Shown piece by piece: positions 7,959-16,561 of a DNA stretch of 64,000 nucleotides. The first letter of the stretch is position 1. Each line of letters opens with the position of its first letter. A program made the position numbers and the translations under genes. Source of the DNA: Pseudomonas rustica (GTDB lineage Bacteria > Pseudomonadota > Gammaproteobacteria > Pseudomonadales > Pseudomonadaceae); NCBI RefSeq assembly GCF_018336155.1, contig NZ_JAGYHF010000007.1:62001-126000 (forward strand). The letters are read 5' to 3'. Under the pieces are notes generated by a model that saw nothing but the letters and a program-made list of their open reading frames with translations, was not told the origin of the DNA and did no database searches.

Positions 7959-8675
7959 ATGCGCACATCTTCCTGTTTATTGCTTGTAGGCCTGCTCGCG
8001 GCAACGACCGCGCACGCGCAGATTTTCCAGCGTGAACTCGGTGATTTCGACCTCAAGCTCGGCACCACACCCAGCCGGAGCATGGCGCAAGGCCTGGTCA
8101 AACCGGCGGCGGTCGGTTCGTTCCACGGCGGTCTCGATCTGAGCCACGACAGTGGCCTCTACGTCGGTCAGTACGCGCCGAGCATGGGCATCTCGCCGGG
8201 CAAGAACCTTGAAATCGACTCCTACGTCGGCTTTAAACAACCATTCGATCAGTTGCTCGGCTACGAAGTCGGGATGATTCATTACAGCTATCCGAAGGTC
8301 GACACCCTCGACAGCCAGGAAGTGTTCGGTGGCCTGACCCTGCTCGGCAGCCGCTTCGGCATCGCGCTGAGCAACGACCCGGATAAACAGAACAACACCC
8401 TTTTCGCCGACCTTGGCGGCAATCAGCCGTTCGGCATCGGCGTCAGCATGAAATACACCACCCACCAGTTGAACTCGCCAGTAGCGGTGGACGGCGGCTA
8501 CGTCAGTAGTTTTACCGATTGGTCGGTGAAATTTTCCCGCCCGGTGATGGGCGTCGATCTCGACCTCATCTACAGCAACTCCAGCCTCAGCGGCAGCGAT
8601 TGCTCGGCCTACTCTGGCCACAACAGCCAGTGCGACGGCCTCGTCACGCTCAAGGCCGAACGCGCCTTCTATTGA
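7959..8675 (+). CDS. TorF-family putative outer-membrane porin
   Basis: A 238-residue secreted protein. Residues 1-20 form a signal peptide (hydrophobic core, then AHA before QIF). The mature part alternates short beta strands with aromatic residues and has the pattern of the Gcw_chp/TorF-like family (FHGGLDLSHDSGLYVG, then YVGFKQPF), expected to make a small outer-membrane beta-barrel. It ends in an aromatic residue (RAFY), as barrel proteins do. It stands alone, followed by a lipoprotein gene in the same direction. The substrate is unknown. Confidence 0.8.
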   Translation: MRTSSCLLLVGLLAATTAHAQIFQRELGDFDLKLGTTPSRSMAQGLVKPAAVGSFHGGLDLSHDSGLYVGQYAPSMGISPGKNLEIDSYVGFKQPFDQLLGYEVGMIHYSYPKVDTLDSQEVFGGLTLLGSRFGIALSNDPDKQNNTLFADLGGNQPFGIGVSMKYTTHQLNSPVAVDGGYVSSFTDWSVKFSRPVMGVDLDLIYSNSSLSGSDCSAYSGHNSQCDGLVTLKAERAFY

Positions 8676-8751
8676 TCGGCTGAACTGCCGGGCTCATTCT
8701 GCGTTCACATAAACATCAGACCCTCAGGCTGGCCATCGCAAGGATTCGCCC

Positions 8752-9624
8752 ATGTCTCGCTGGTTCAAGCACATTGCCGCGCTATTGATGTTCACCCTCG
8801 CCCTCGGCGCCTGCAGCCGCGTCGGCCTGGCCTATCGCAACCTCGACGTGATCATTCCGTGGACGCTCGGCGACTACGTCGACATGAACGGCGAGCAGAA
8901 AGACTGGTTCAACGAGCGCCTCAAGGAACACCTGAACTGGCACTGCACCACGCAGTTGCCGGGTTACCTCGACTGGCTGGATCGCTTGCAAACCATGGTC
9001 GAGACCAATCAGGTCACCGACGCCGCCCTGCAAGCGCGCACCGCCGAAGCCAAGCAAGCCATCGCCGAAACCGCGAAAGAGATCACCCCGTCGGCCATCG
9101 AATTGCTGCAAGGTCTGGACGACAAGCAAGTGGCGGAGATGAATGAAGCGTTCGCCAAGGACTTGCGCAAACGCCAGCAGGATTACGTCAATCCGCCGCT
9201 GGCCCAGCAGATCAAGGAACGTGGCGAGCGCATGACCAAACGCCTCAACGACTGGCTCGGCCCGCTCAGCCCTACGCAAGAACAGCGCGTAGTGGCCTGG
9301 ACTAACGCTCTCGGCGATCAGAACACCCAGTGGATCGCCAACCGTGCGCATTGGCAAAAGCAGTTCAGTGCCGCCGTGGCGCAACGCAAGAGTGCAGAAT
9401 TCCCACAGCGTATCGAGACGCTTCTGGTGAATCGCGAGAGCTTATGGACAGCGGATTACCGCAAGGCCTACGCCGATACCGAAGCGCAGGCACGCTCGTT
9501 GTTCGTTGATTTGATGGCGGAGAGCACGCCGCAGCAGCGTCAGCGCTTATTGAAAAAAATCGAAGGCGTACGCAAAGACTTCAACGACCTCAAATGTCTG
9601 AAGGCCGCACAAAAGTCCTTGTAG
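8752..9624 (+). CDS. DUF6279-type lipoprotein
   Basis: A 290-residue lipoprotein: a short signal peptide ends in the lipobox LGAC with Cys21 as the lipidated residue. The mature part is almost wholly alpha-helical and charged. The opening (RVGLAYRNLDVIIPWTLGDY) is the conserved mark of the DUF6279 family. Residue 22 after the Cys is Ser, so sorting to the outer membrane is likely. No catalytic motif is visible. It lies 76 bases after the TorF-like gene. The molecular role is unknown. Confidence 0.8.
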   Translation: MSRWFKHIAALLMFTLALGACSRVGLAYRNLDVIIPWTLGDYVDMNGEQKDWFNERLKEHLNWHCTTQLPGYLDWLDRLQTMVETNQVTDAALQARTAEAKQAIAETAKEITPSAIELLQGLDDKQVAEMNEAFAKDLRKRQQDYVNPPLAQQIKERGERMTKRLNDWLGPLSPTQEQRVVAWTNALGDQNTQWIANRAHWQKQFSAAVAQRKSAEFPQRIETLLVNRESLWTADYRKAYADTEAQARSLFVDLMAESTPQQRQRLLKKIEGVRKDFNDLKCLKAAQKSL

Positions 9625-9713
9625 GAGCAGAGCTTGCTCGCGAAAGCGGTCTGTCATTCAACAATAACGTTGGGGCTGACGACGCCTTCGCGAGCAAGCT
9701 CGGCTCCTGCAGG
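9620..9713. repeat. F1 REP pair, long-spacer form (GTAGGAGCAGAG variant)
   Basis: The left arm starts GTAGGAGCAGAGCTTGCTCG and the right arm is its imperfect complement ending GGCTCCTGCAGG, with about 45 bases between. It overlaps the stop region of the lipoprotein gene by a few bases. Confidence 0.85.
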
Positions 9714-9727
9714 ATCGCGGTCAACTT

Positions 9728-10120
9728 TTAGGCGATCTGGGCTTTGGAGGCGACTTCATCAAACGTCGCTTCATCCAGCGCATCGGCCTGCTCATCCAGC
9801 ACCTGACGCGGGTGGTCATTGCCGGGAATGCTGCTGTCGATCAGGCTCAGCAAGCTCGAACCGCGCGGGGTCAGAGAAAAATTGTTGCCGGTGCTGCCCT
9901 CTTCATCCGGACGCGGCTGGATAAAACCGCGCAGAAGCAACAGCCGTTCATAGTCGCAGGCCACCGTTTTCAGGTGATCCAGATTCTCGATCGGCTCGCC
10001 GGCGCTGGCTTTCTCCGCCGCGTAATCCTCAGCGTAGGCGCGAGGGGCGAAGCTGTGGCCGGCGCTGTTTTGCACTTCGTGCAGCAAGCGTTCAATCAAA
10101 TCCCAGTTATAAGTTGTCAT
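9728..10120 (-). CDS. conserved hypothetical, winged-helix-like (DUF2513-like start)
   Basis: A 130-residue acidic cytoplasmic protein. It opens YNWDLIERLLHEVQNS, similar to the WDLIRKIL start of DUF2513 proteins, continues with two helices and a short strand pair (LLLRGFIQPR ... FSLTPRGSSLLSLI) that looks like a winged helix-turn-helix. DNA binding is therefore possible, though no gene partner suggests a target. The C-terminal 35 residues are acidic and probably disordered. It is a single gene, convergent with the lipoprotein gene. Confidence 0.65.
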   Translation of the reverse strand: MTTYNWDLIERLLHEVQNSAGHSFAPRAYAEDYAAEKASAGEPIENLDHLKTVACDYERLLLLRGFIQPRPDEEGSTGNNFSLTPRGSSLLSLIDSSIPGNDHPRQVLDEQADALDEATFDEVASKAQIA

Positions 10121-10241
10121 CCTGATTCAACCTCCGGTGCGCATGATTTGGGGCGCGTACCTAGGTTGTGACCGGAGCCTGACGCAGCCGTTCAGCTGTA
10201 TTTCCTTCAACGACCGACCGGCGGTCTGTCGATTTCCCGGC

Positions 10242-10279
10242 GGGTTGAACGACTAGTCTGAAACAGACGGTTTCAACCC
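10242..10279 (+). promoter_or_regulatory. long stem-loop or operator before the DUF899 gene
   Basis: An outer perfect 8-bp inverted repeat (GGGTTGAA / TTCAACCC) encloses, almost on the same axis, an inner 5-bp one (GTCTG AAA CAGAC). It ends just before the ribosome site GCAGGAG of the next gene. It may be a dimeric-repressor operator or a leader hairpin. A second, smaller dyad (GACCG / CGGTC) lies at 10212-10226. Confidence 0.5.
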
Positions 10280-10295
10280 CGCAGGAGAAATCATC

Positions 10296-11030
10296 ATGAA
10301 CGTTGAGAACCATCCGGTGGTGTCGCGTGAAGCATGGCTCGCCGCCCGCAAACAACATCTGGAACACGAAAAAGCCTTCACCAAAGAGCGCGATCGCCTC
10401 AGCGCTGAACGCCGCGCCTTGCCTTGGGTGAAAGTCGACAAGGACTACCACTTCCAGGGCCCGAACGGCGAATTGAAGCTGGCAGACCTGTTTGGCGACC
10501 ACAGCCAATTGGTCGTTTACCACTTCATGTTCGCCAAGGATTGGGAGGAAGGCTGCCAGGGCTGCTCGTTCCTCAGCGACCACATCGACGGCGCCAACCA
10601 GCATTTGGCCCATCACGATATCGCCGTGGTTGCGGTGTCCCACGCACCGTTTAACCAGTTTCAAGACTTCAAAAAACGCATGGGCTGGAAGTTTGACTGG
10701 GTATCCTCAGAAGGCTGCGACTTCAACTATGACTTCGGCGTATGCGCCCGTGCCGAGGATGTTGCCGCCGGAAAGGCTACGTACAACTACGAAAAAACTG
10801 ACAGCGCAGAGGAAGAAATGCCCGGGCTGAGCGTGTTTTACAAGGACAAGGCCGGAAACATCTTCCACACCTATTCGACCTACGCTCGGGGTCTGGACAT
10901 GCTCGTTGGCGCCTACAACTACCTCGACCTGACGCCGAAGGGCCGCAATGAAGACGAGATCATGGAATGGGTGCGGCATCATGATCGGTATGAAGGCGCG
11001 ACAAAATCCAGCTGCTGCCACGGCAAATGA
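10296..11030 (+). CDS. DUF899 family thioredoxin-fold protein
   Basis: A 244-residue cytoplasmic protein of the DUF899 family, a thioredoxin-like group often listed as putative dithiol-disulfide oxidoreductases. The N-terminus (PVVSREAWLAARKQHLEHEK) is the conserved helical lead-in. The active-site region is DWEEGCQGCSFLSDHIDGA, with a CxxC pair, and the later FHTYSTYARGLDML is also typical. GCAGGAG lies about eight bases before the ATG. It is monocistronic. A stem-loop sits immediately upstream, so expression may be tightly controlled. The substrate is unknown. Confidence 0.88.
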   Translation: MNVENHPVVSREAWLAARKQHLEHEKAFTKERDRLSAERRALPWVKVDKDYHFQGPNGELKLADLFGDHSQLVVYHFMFAKDWEEGCQGCSFLSDHIDGANQHLAHHDIAVVAVSHAPFNQFQDFKKRMGWKFDWVSSEGCDFNYDFGVCARAEDVAAGKATYNYEKTDSAEEEMPGLSVFYKDKAGNIFHTYSTYARGLDMLVGAYNYLDLTPKGRNEDEIMEWVRHHDRYEGATKSSCCHGK

Positions 11031-11039
11031 TCGCCCTTT

Positions 11040-11130
11040 GTGGGAGTGGGCTTGCTCGCGAAAGCGGTATGTCAGCCAATATTCATGGTGATTGACACGA
11101 CGCTTTCGCGAGCAGGCTCGCTCCCACAGG
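11040..11130. repeat. F1 REP pair, long-spacer form
   Basis: TGTGGGAGTGGGCTTGCTCG and its complement ending GCTCGCTCCCACAGG are separated by about 45 bases, between the DUF899 gene and the 91-residue secreted protein gene. Confidence 0.9.
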
Positions 11131-11212
11131 TTCTGCCACAGTTTCTGAACTTTTCACAGGCTTTGCCCCTCAACCGGTTAACCCGCCTTAACCGGAACTG
11201 AGGCCTGCCCCC

Positions 11213-11488
11213 ATGAAAACCCTGATCAAGCTCACCCTCGCCGCCACCCTTGCCTGCGCCCTGCCCGTCTGGGCCTGCACGCCTGAGGAGGCGACCGCCA
11301 AACGTGAACAACTGGCCAAAGAGGTCACCAAGCTCACTGAACAGAATCCGGCCAAGGCCAAAGAGATCAATGCCGAGTTGCAGAAAATGGATCTGGGCAC
11401 GGCCAGCGCGGATCTGCCGGACAAGTGCCAGTTGATTGATCAGCGCTTGAAAGAGTTGGGTACGGCGGAGAAGAAGGCGGAAGGCTAA
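11213..11488 (+). CDS. small secreted helical protein
   Basis: A 91-residue protein with a signal peptide (residues 1-21, ending PVWA) and a short mature helical part rich in Glu, Lys and Ala. Two cysteines, at the first mature residue and in DKCQLIDQRL, could form a disulfide that closes a helical hairpin. VWAC is a poor lipobox, so a soluble periplasmic protein is more likely than a lipoprotein. No family name comes to mind. It is monocistronic and ends before a strong two-way terminator. Confidence 0.7.
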   Translation: MKTLIKLTLAATLACALPVWACTPEEATAKREQLAKEVTKLTEQNPAKAKEINAELQKMDLGTASADLPDKCQLIDQRLKELGTAEKKAEG

Positions 11489-11493
11489 AGCGA

Positions 11494-11520
11494 AGATCGC
11501 AGCCTTCGGCAGCTCCTACA
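11494..11520. repeat. single F2 unit
   Basis: One arm only (GATCGCAGCCTTCGGCAGCT then CCTACA), without the inverted partner. Confidence 0.85.
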
Positions 11521-11528
11521 GAGGGGCT

Positions 11529-11560
11529 AAAAAAAAACCCGGACATTGTCCGGGTTTTTT
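11529..11560. terminator. bidirectional rho-independent terminator
   Basis: An A run, stem CCCGGACA / TGTCCGGG and a run of six T. It serves both the plus-strand 91-residue gene and the minus-strand helicase gene, which converge here. Confidence 0.93.
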
Positions 11561-11578
11561 CTGTGCGCCTGAAAAGTC

Positions 11579-12919
11579 TTACTCAGCCGCTGGCTCTGCC
11601 GGCTTGCGACGCTTGAGCGGGGCCATGCCGTCGCTGCTCACCAATGAGTCCGGCTTCGGACGGTTAGCGCTCTTGCGCTTGGTCGGCGTCTTGGCGGCAG
11701 TTTTCTTCTTGTCGCCCTTGGCGTCGGTCTTTTTCTTCTTCACGCCAACGGCTTTACCCGAGGCCTTGACCTTTTTCGGCCCGCCGTAGGTGCCTTTGAC
11801 TTCCTTGACGGTGCGGCGCTCGAAGCTCTGCTTCAAGTAGCGCTCGATGCTCGACATCAGGTTCCAGTCGCCGTGGCAGATCAGCGAGATCGCCAGGCCG
11901 TCGTTACCGGCACGGCCGGTACGACCGATACGGTGCACGTACTCGTCGCCGCTGCGGGGCATGTCGAAGTTGATCACCATGTCCAGACCATCAACGTCCA
12001 GACCACGGGCCGCCACGTCGGTGGCCACGAGGATCTTCACGCCGCCCTGCTTCAGACGGTCGATCGCCAGTTTGCGATCCTTCTGGTCTTTCTCGCCGTG
12101 CAGCACGAACGCTTTGTATTCCTGAGCCACGAGGCGGCCGTAGATGCGGTCGGCCATGGCGCGGGTGTTGGTGAAGATGATCGCCTTCTGATAGGTCTCG
12201 TTGGCCAGCAGCCAGTTCACAATCTGCTCTTTGTGCTGATTGTGGTCGGCGGTGATGATTTGCTGACGAGTGGTCGAGTTCAGCTGGCTGACCGCGTTGA
12301 GCTGCAAGTGCTCAGGGTTATTCAGCACTTTGGCGATCATCTCGCGCAGGCCGGAACCACCGGTGGTGGCCGAGAACAGCATGGTTTGCTGACGGTTCGT
12401 GCATTCGTCGACCAGACGCTGAACGTCTTCGGAGAAGCCCATGTCGAGCATGCGGTCGGCTTCGTCGAGCACCAGCACTTCGACTTCTTTCAAATCGAGG
12501 TTGCCGGCGTTGAGTTGCTCGATCATGCGGCCCGGGGTGCCGATGAGGATGTCCGGCACTTTGCGCAGCATCGCGGCCTGTACCTTGAAGTCTTCACCGC
12601 CAGTGATCAGGCCGGATTTGATGAAGGTGAACTGCGAGAAACGCTCAACTTCCTTCAGGGTTTGCTGGGCCAGCTCGCGGGTCGGCAGCAGGATCAGCGT
12701 CTTGATGCTGACGCGAACCTTGGCCGGGCCGATCAGGCGATTGAGGATTGGCAGAACGAAAGCGGCGGTTTTGCCGCTACCGGTTTGCGCAGTCACCCGC
12801 AAATCACGCCCTTGGAGCGCCAGCGGGATGGCCGCGGCTTGCACAGGCGTTGGCTCGACAAATTTCAGCTCGGCCACAGCTTTAAGCAGGCGTTCGTGCA
12901 GGGCGAATTGGGAAAACAC
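11579..12919 (-). CDS. DEAD-box ATP-dependent RNA helicase
   Basis: A 446-residue helicase that unwinds RNA using ATP. Motifs in order: Q motif FVEPTPVQ (20-27), Walker A AQTGSGKT (44-51), DEAD (152-155), SAT (183-185), ATDVAARGLD and HRIGRTGRAG in the second RecA domain. The last 70 residues are a Lys-rich tail (KKKKTDAKGDKKK) that should bind RNA. The GTG at 12919 is chosen because GAGG lies eight bases upstream and VFSQF is the usual beginning; the longer frame to 13108 covers promoter sequence. About 190 bases of leader precede it, as often seen in cold-inducible helicases. Confidence 0.92.
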   Translation of the reverse strand: MFSQFALHERLLKAVAELKFVEPTPVQAAAIPLALQGRDLRVTAQTGSGKTAAFVLPILNRLIGPAKVRVSIKTLILLPTRELAQQTLKEVERFSQFTFIKSGLITGGEDFKVQAAMLRKVPDILIGTPGRMIEQLNAGNLDLKEVEVLVLDEADRMLDMGFSEDVQRLVDECTNRQQTMLFSATTGGSGLREMIAKVLNNPEHLQLNAVSQLNSTTRQQIITADHNQHKEQIVNWLLANETYQKAIIFTNTRAMADRIYGRLVAQEYKAFVLHGEKDQKDRKLAIDRLKQGGVKILVATDVAARGLDVDGLDMVINFDMPRSGDEYVHRIGRTGRAGNDGLAISLICHGDWNLMSSIERYLKQSFERRTVKEVKGTYGGPKKVKASGKAVGVKKKKTDAKGDKKKTAAKTPTKRKSANRPKPDSLVSSDGMAPLKRRKPAEPAAE

Positions 12920-13110
12920 GGGTGCTACCTCGAAGATATGCAAAAAAACAGCTGCATAGGTTACCGGTTTCGAGCGCTCAGGCCGAGTTTCTTTATGCAA
13001 ACGGCAGCAATCAGTGGTTTTTTTGTTGCCTGATTTGTCTCCAAACGTAATACCTGGCGTCTTAAATGCTCTAATCGGCCATCGCGTCTTACAGAAGAAT
13101 CGTTTCACTT

Positions 13111-14409
13111 ATGGATATCAAACAGCTCTGGCTCAACGCCCAGGACCTCTGGGGCACCCTCGAACAGCATCCGATCCTGCAAGCCAGCCTCGCGCTGATG
13201 CTGCTGTTGGTGATCGCGCTGGTACTCGGACGAGTGGCGCGCTACCTGATCCTGCACGCCAGCCGCATGCTCGGTCGTCAGCCGGCGTTTCACTGGATCA
13301 ACGATTTACGCCACAACAAAGTATTTCAGCGCCTGGCGCAGATTACCCCGTCGCTGGTGATCCAGTTCGGCCTGCACCTGGTGCCGGAACTGAGCAAAAC
13401 CGCGATGAATTTCCTCGGCAACGTCGCGCTGGCGTTCACCATCCTGTTTTTGCTGCTGACCATCAGCGCGCTGCTCAATGCCCTGCTCGACATCTACGCG
13501 CGCACCGAACACGCCCGCACGCGCTCGATCAAAGGCTACGTGCAACTGGCGAAAATGGTTCTGTATGTGTTTGGCGGGATCATCATCGTCGCCACCCTGA
13601 TCGACCGCTCGCCGCTGTTGCTGCTCTCCGGTCTCGGTGCGATGTCGGCGGTGATTCTGTTGGTCTACAAGGACACGCTGCTGTCGTTCGTCGCCAGCGT
13701 GCAGTTGACCAGCAACGACATGCTGCGGGTCGGCGACTGGATCGAAATGCCGCAAGTCGGCGCCGATGGCGATGTGGTCGACATCACTTTGCACACGGTC
13801 AAGGTGCAGAATTTCGATAAGACCATTGTGTCGATCCCGACGTGGCGCTTGATGTCCGAGTCGTTCAAGAACTGGCGTGGCATGCAGCAATCCGGCGGAC
13901 GGCGGATCAAACGCAGCCTGTTCATCGACGCCAGCGGCGTGCGTTTCATCCGCGATGACGAGGAAGAAAAACTCTCACAGGTGCACTTGCTGACCGACTA
14001 CATGAGCCGCAAGAAAGCCGAGCTCAAGGCGTGGAATGAGGCGCAGGGCAATGTCGCGGCGATGTCGGCAAACCGCCGCCGGATGACCAATATCGGCACG
14101 TTCCGCGCGTATGCGCTGGCGTATCTGAAGAGTCATCCGGAGATTCAACCGAACATGACCTGCATGGTGCGGCAGATGCAGACCACGGCGCAGGGCATTC
14201 CGCTGGAGATCTACTGCTTCACCCGCACCACGGCATGGGCGGATTACGAGCGGATTCAGGGGGATATTTTTGATTATCTGCTGGCGGTGTTGCCGGAGTT
14301 TGGGTTGAGTCTGTATCAGCAGCCGAGTGGCGGGGATTTGCGCTCTGGCCTGCTGCCAGCGGTGCTCGGCTCGGCAAGCATCCCCGAGCCACAAAAACAC
14401 CTTATGTAA
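13111..14409 (+). CDS. mechanosensitive channel, YbdG/MscM-like
   Basis: A 432-residue inner-membrane protein with about five hydrophobic segments and a MscS core (GAMSAVILLVYKDTLLSFVASVQL, of which the second half forms the pore helix), followed by the beta domain NDMLRVGDWIEM. Size and layout match E. coli YbdG (415 residues), a channel opened by membrane tension that lets solutes out during osmotic downshock. The inserted loop QSGGRRIKRSLF after the beta domain is typical of this branch. It stands alone, divergent from the helicase. Confidence 0.85.
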   Translation: MDIKQLWLNAQDLWGTLEQHPILQASLALMLLLVIALVLGRVARYLILHASRMLGRQPAFHWINDLRHNKVFQRLAQITPSLVIQFGLHLVPELSKTAMNFLGNVALAFTILFLLLTISALLNALLDIYARTEHARTRSIKGYVQLAKMVLYVFGGIIIVATLIDRSPLLLLSGLGAMSAVILLVYKDTLLSFVASVQLTSNDMLRVGDWIEMPQVGADGDVVDITLHTVKVQNFDKTIVSIPTWRLMSESFKNWRGMQQSGGRRIKRSLFIDASGVRFIRDDEEEKLSQVHLLTDYMSRKKAELKAWNEAQGNVAAMSANRRRMTNIGTFRAYALAYLKSHPEIQPNMTCMVRQMQTTAQGIPLEIYCFTRTTAWADYERIQGDIFDYLLAVLPEFGLSLYQQPSGGDLRSGLLPAVLGSASIPEPQKHLM

Positions 14410-14424
14410 CGCACAGACCAAAAC

Positions 14425-14515
14425 TGTGGGAGCGGGCTTGCTCGCGAAGGCGTCAGATCAGTCGACATAATCGTTGAATGACACACCGCTTTCGCGAGCA
14501 AGCCCGCTCCCACAG
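14425..14515. repeat. F1 REP pair, long-spacer form
   Basis: TGTGGGAGCGGGCTTGCTCG and its reverse complement are separated by about 45 bases; the inner flanks (AAGGCGT ... ACACCGCTT) also partly pair. It lies between convergent genes. Confidence 0.92.
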
Positions 14516-14518
14516 GGG

Positions 14519-15385
14519 TTATGCAGTGGTTGGGGATTTGCGGATGCCGAGGCGGCTAATCCACACAGCGGCGAGGATGACGCTACCCCCTAGGAACAAC
14601 CGCCCCAGCTCCTCATGCTGATTCCAGATCAGCAGATTCAGCAGCAATCCCACCGGCACATGCAGGTTGTTCATCACCGCCAACGTGCCGCCATTGACCA
14701 TGCACGCGCCCTTGTTCCACCAGTACATGCCCAGCGCGGTCGAGACCAGTCCGAGAAACAGCAATACACCCCACTGCAGCGGCGCTTCCGGCAGAAAATT
14801 CGCTTTGCCGAACAGCAAGAACGCCGGCAACACCACCGCCAGTGCGCCGACGTAGAAGAAGCCGAAACGTCGGTAATGCGGCAGATCGCTCGGGTGTTTT
14901 GCCACCAGATGTTTATACATCACCTGCCCGGCGGCGTAGGTGAAGTTGGCCAGTTGCAGCAGCAGGAAGCCCATGAAGAAGTCCGGGCTGATGCTGTCGA
15001 AACGAATCACCGCCGCCCCACTCACCGCCACCAGTGCGGCGATCAGCGCCCACGGGTTGAAGCGGCGGTTCAGCGCGTCTTCGATCAACGTCACGTGCAA
15101 CGGCGTGAGGATGGTGAACAGCAACACTTCCGGCACCGTCAGCACGCGGAAGCTCAGGTACAGGCAGACGTAGGTCACACCGAACTGCAACGCACCGATC
15201 ATCAGCATGCCGCGCATGAACGACGGTTCGACCGAGCGCCAGCGCGTCAGCGGAATGAACACCAGTCCGGCCAGCACCACGCGCACCAGCACGGCGAAGT
15301 AACTGTCGACATGACCGGCCAGATACTCGCCAATCAGACTGAAGGAAAACGCCTGGATCAGCGTGACAAAAAGTAGATAGCCCAT
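14519..15385 (-). CDS. EamA/DMT-family transporter
   Basis: A 288-residue inner-membrane protein with ten hydrophobic segments in two EamA halves. It begins GYLLFVTLIQAFSFSLIGEY and includes RVVLAGLVFIPL, patterns of the carboxylate/amino-acid/amine exporter branch. ATG at 15385 follows GAGG by five bases; the longer frame to 15568 runs through a REP element and is not credible. Its stop lies next to the preceding F1 repeat. Confidence 0.85.
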   Translation of the reverse strand: MGYLLFVTLIQAFSFSLIGEYLAGHVDSYFAVLVRVVLAGLVFIPLTRWRSVEPSFMRGMLMIGALQFGVTYVCLYLSFRVLTVPEVLLFTILTPLHVTLIEDALNRRFNPWALIAALVAVSGAAVIRFDSISPDFFMGFLLLQLANFTYAAGQVMYKHLVAKHPSDLPHYRRFGFFYVGALAVVLPAFLLFGKANFLPEAPLQWGVLLFLGLVSTALGMYWWNKGACMVNGGTLAVMNNLHVPVGLLLNLLIWNQHEELGRLFLGGSVILAAVWISRLGIRKSPTTA

Positions 15386-15462
15386 GCTCGCCTCGGTTTT
15401 GAATGGCGGCGACGATAGCGGTTTTTGCGCAAGACCGCGAACCCTCAAACAATACAAATCCC

Positions 15463-15553
15463 CTGTGGGAGCGGGCTTGCTCGCGAAGGCGTAGTGCCAG
15501 ACAGCAAATGTTTGACTGATACACCGCTTTCGCGAGCAAGCCCGCTCCCACAG
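15463..15553. repeat. F1 REP pair, long-spacer form
   Basis: Nearly identical in layout to the element at 14425: TGTGGGAGCGGGCTTGCTCG, a 45-base spacer, and the complement. The two flank the DMT transporter gene on both sides. Confidence 0.92.
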
Positions 15554-15583
15554 TAAGGTTTGCGTCAATGAGAAATCCCGGGC

Positions 15584-15621
15584 AAAAAAAAGCCCGATCT
15601 CGCCTATGCGTTCAATCGGGC
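15584..15621 (-). terminator. rho-independent terminator for azoR
   Basis: Read on the minus strand: AGCCCGAT, a 15-base loop, ATCGGGCT, then a run of T. It lies about 110 bases beyond the azoR stop. The stretch between holds no gene. Confidence 0.85.
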
Positions 15622-15730
15622 TACAGCACTCAGGAGCAACAAGTGCAAAGGGAGGTTCGATGCGCGTGGAACCTTGAAGGGGTTGCGCCAGGTCACTAGA
15701 CCATCCGGAGATTATCTGGCGATTAACCTG

Positions 15731-16330
15731 TCAAGCGACCTGGGACAGTTTGGCGTTGGCCTGGTTGAGGCCCTTCTCCTGGAAGTCGCCACCGAGGTTC
15801 ATGCCTTCGGCGTGGATAAAGGTCACGTCGTTGATACCGATGAAACCCATCACCTGACGCAGGTACGGTTCCTGATGATCCGCCGGGCCGCCGGCGTAGA
15901 TGCCGCCGCGAGCGGTCAGCACGTAAGCACGCTTGCCGCTGAGCAGGCCTTGCGGGCCGGTTTCGGTGTACTTGAAAGTCACGCCGGCACGCAGCACGTG
16001 GTCGAGCCAGGCCTTGAGGGTGCTCGGGATGGCGAAGTTGTACATCGGCGCAGCCATGACCAGCACGTCAGCGGCGAGCAGTTCATCAGTCAATTCATTG
16101 GAGCGATCCAGCGACGATTGTTCGCTGGCGTTGCGCTGTTCGGCAGGCTTCATCCAGCCACCCAACAGGTTGGCGTCCAGATGCGGTACCGGGTTCAAGG
16201 CGAGGTCACGCACGGTGATCTGATCGGCAGGGTGTGCAGCTTTCCACTGGCTGATGAAGGTCTGGGTCAGTTGACGGGACACCGAGTCTTGCTGGCGGGC
16301 GCTGCTTTCAATGATCAGAACGCGGGACAT
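15731..16330 (-). CDS. azoR: FMN-dependent NADH-azoreductase
   Basis: A 199-residue flavodoxin-fold enzyme that uses NADH and FMN to reduce azo bonds and quinones in the cytoplasm. It begins with the phosphate-binding ESSARQQDSVSRQL (FMN loop), carries the flavin-contact motif APMYNFAIPSTLKAWLDHVL and TARGGIYAGG near the isoalloxazine ring, all usual for AzoR. Length equals the family norm. It is a single gene with its own terminator. Confidence 0.93.
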   Translation of the reverse strand: MSRVLIIESSARQQDSVSRQLTQTFISQWKAAHPADQITVRDLALNPVPHLDANLLGGWMKPAEQRNASEQSSLDRSNELTDELLAADVLVMAAPMYNFAIPSTLKAWLDHVLRAGVTFKYTETGPQGLLSGKRAYVLTARGGIYAGGPADHQEPYLRQVMGFIGINDVTFIHAEGMNLGGDFQEKGLNQANAKLSQVA

Positions 16331-16459
16331 GTTGTGTAGCCTCCATCCGAGAATGTTGTAAGTCGATGGAGTGAAGGTTAAACAGAGTTGAATCGATGAA
16401 AAAGCGCAAATAATTGCTGCAAAGTATCGAATAATTCGTTTAGATGCTGATACCTACCC

Positions 16460-16549
16460 TGTAGGAGTGAGCCTGCTCGCGATGGCGTAGTGTCAGGCAC
16501 CATTAATTTATCTGACACACCGCTATCGCGAGCAGGCTCGCTCCCACAA
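16460..16549. repeat. F1 REP pair, long-spacer form (GTAGGAGTGAGCC variant)
   Basis: TGTAGGAGTGAGCCTGCTCG and the complement ending AGGCTCGCTCCCACA are separated by about 45 bases. The two arms carry compensating changes (AGCCTGCTCGCGAT with ATCGCGAGCAGGCT), so the pairing is kept. Confidence 0.9.
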
Positions 16550-16561
16550 TGGGATCCGGGG

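Noticed and set aside
11529..11560. Part of a repeat family
   Set aside because: It is a normal bidirectional terminator with A and T runs, not one of the F1-F4 repeats.
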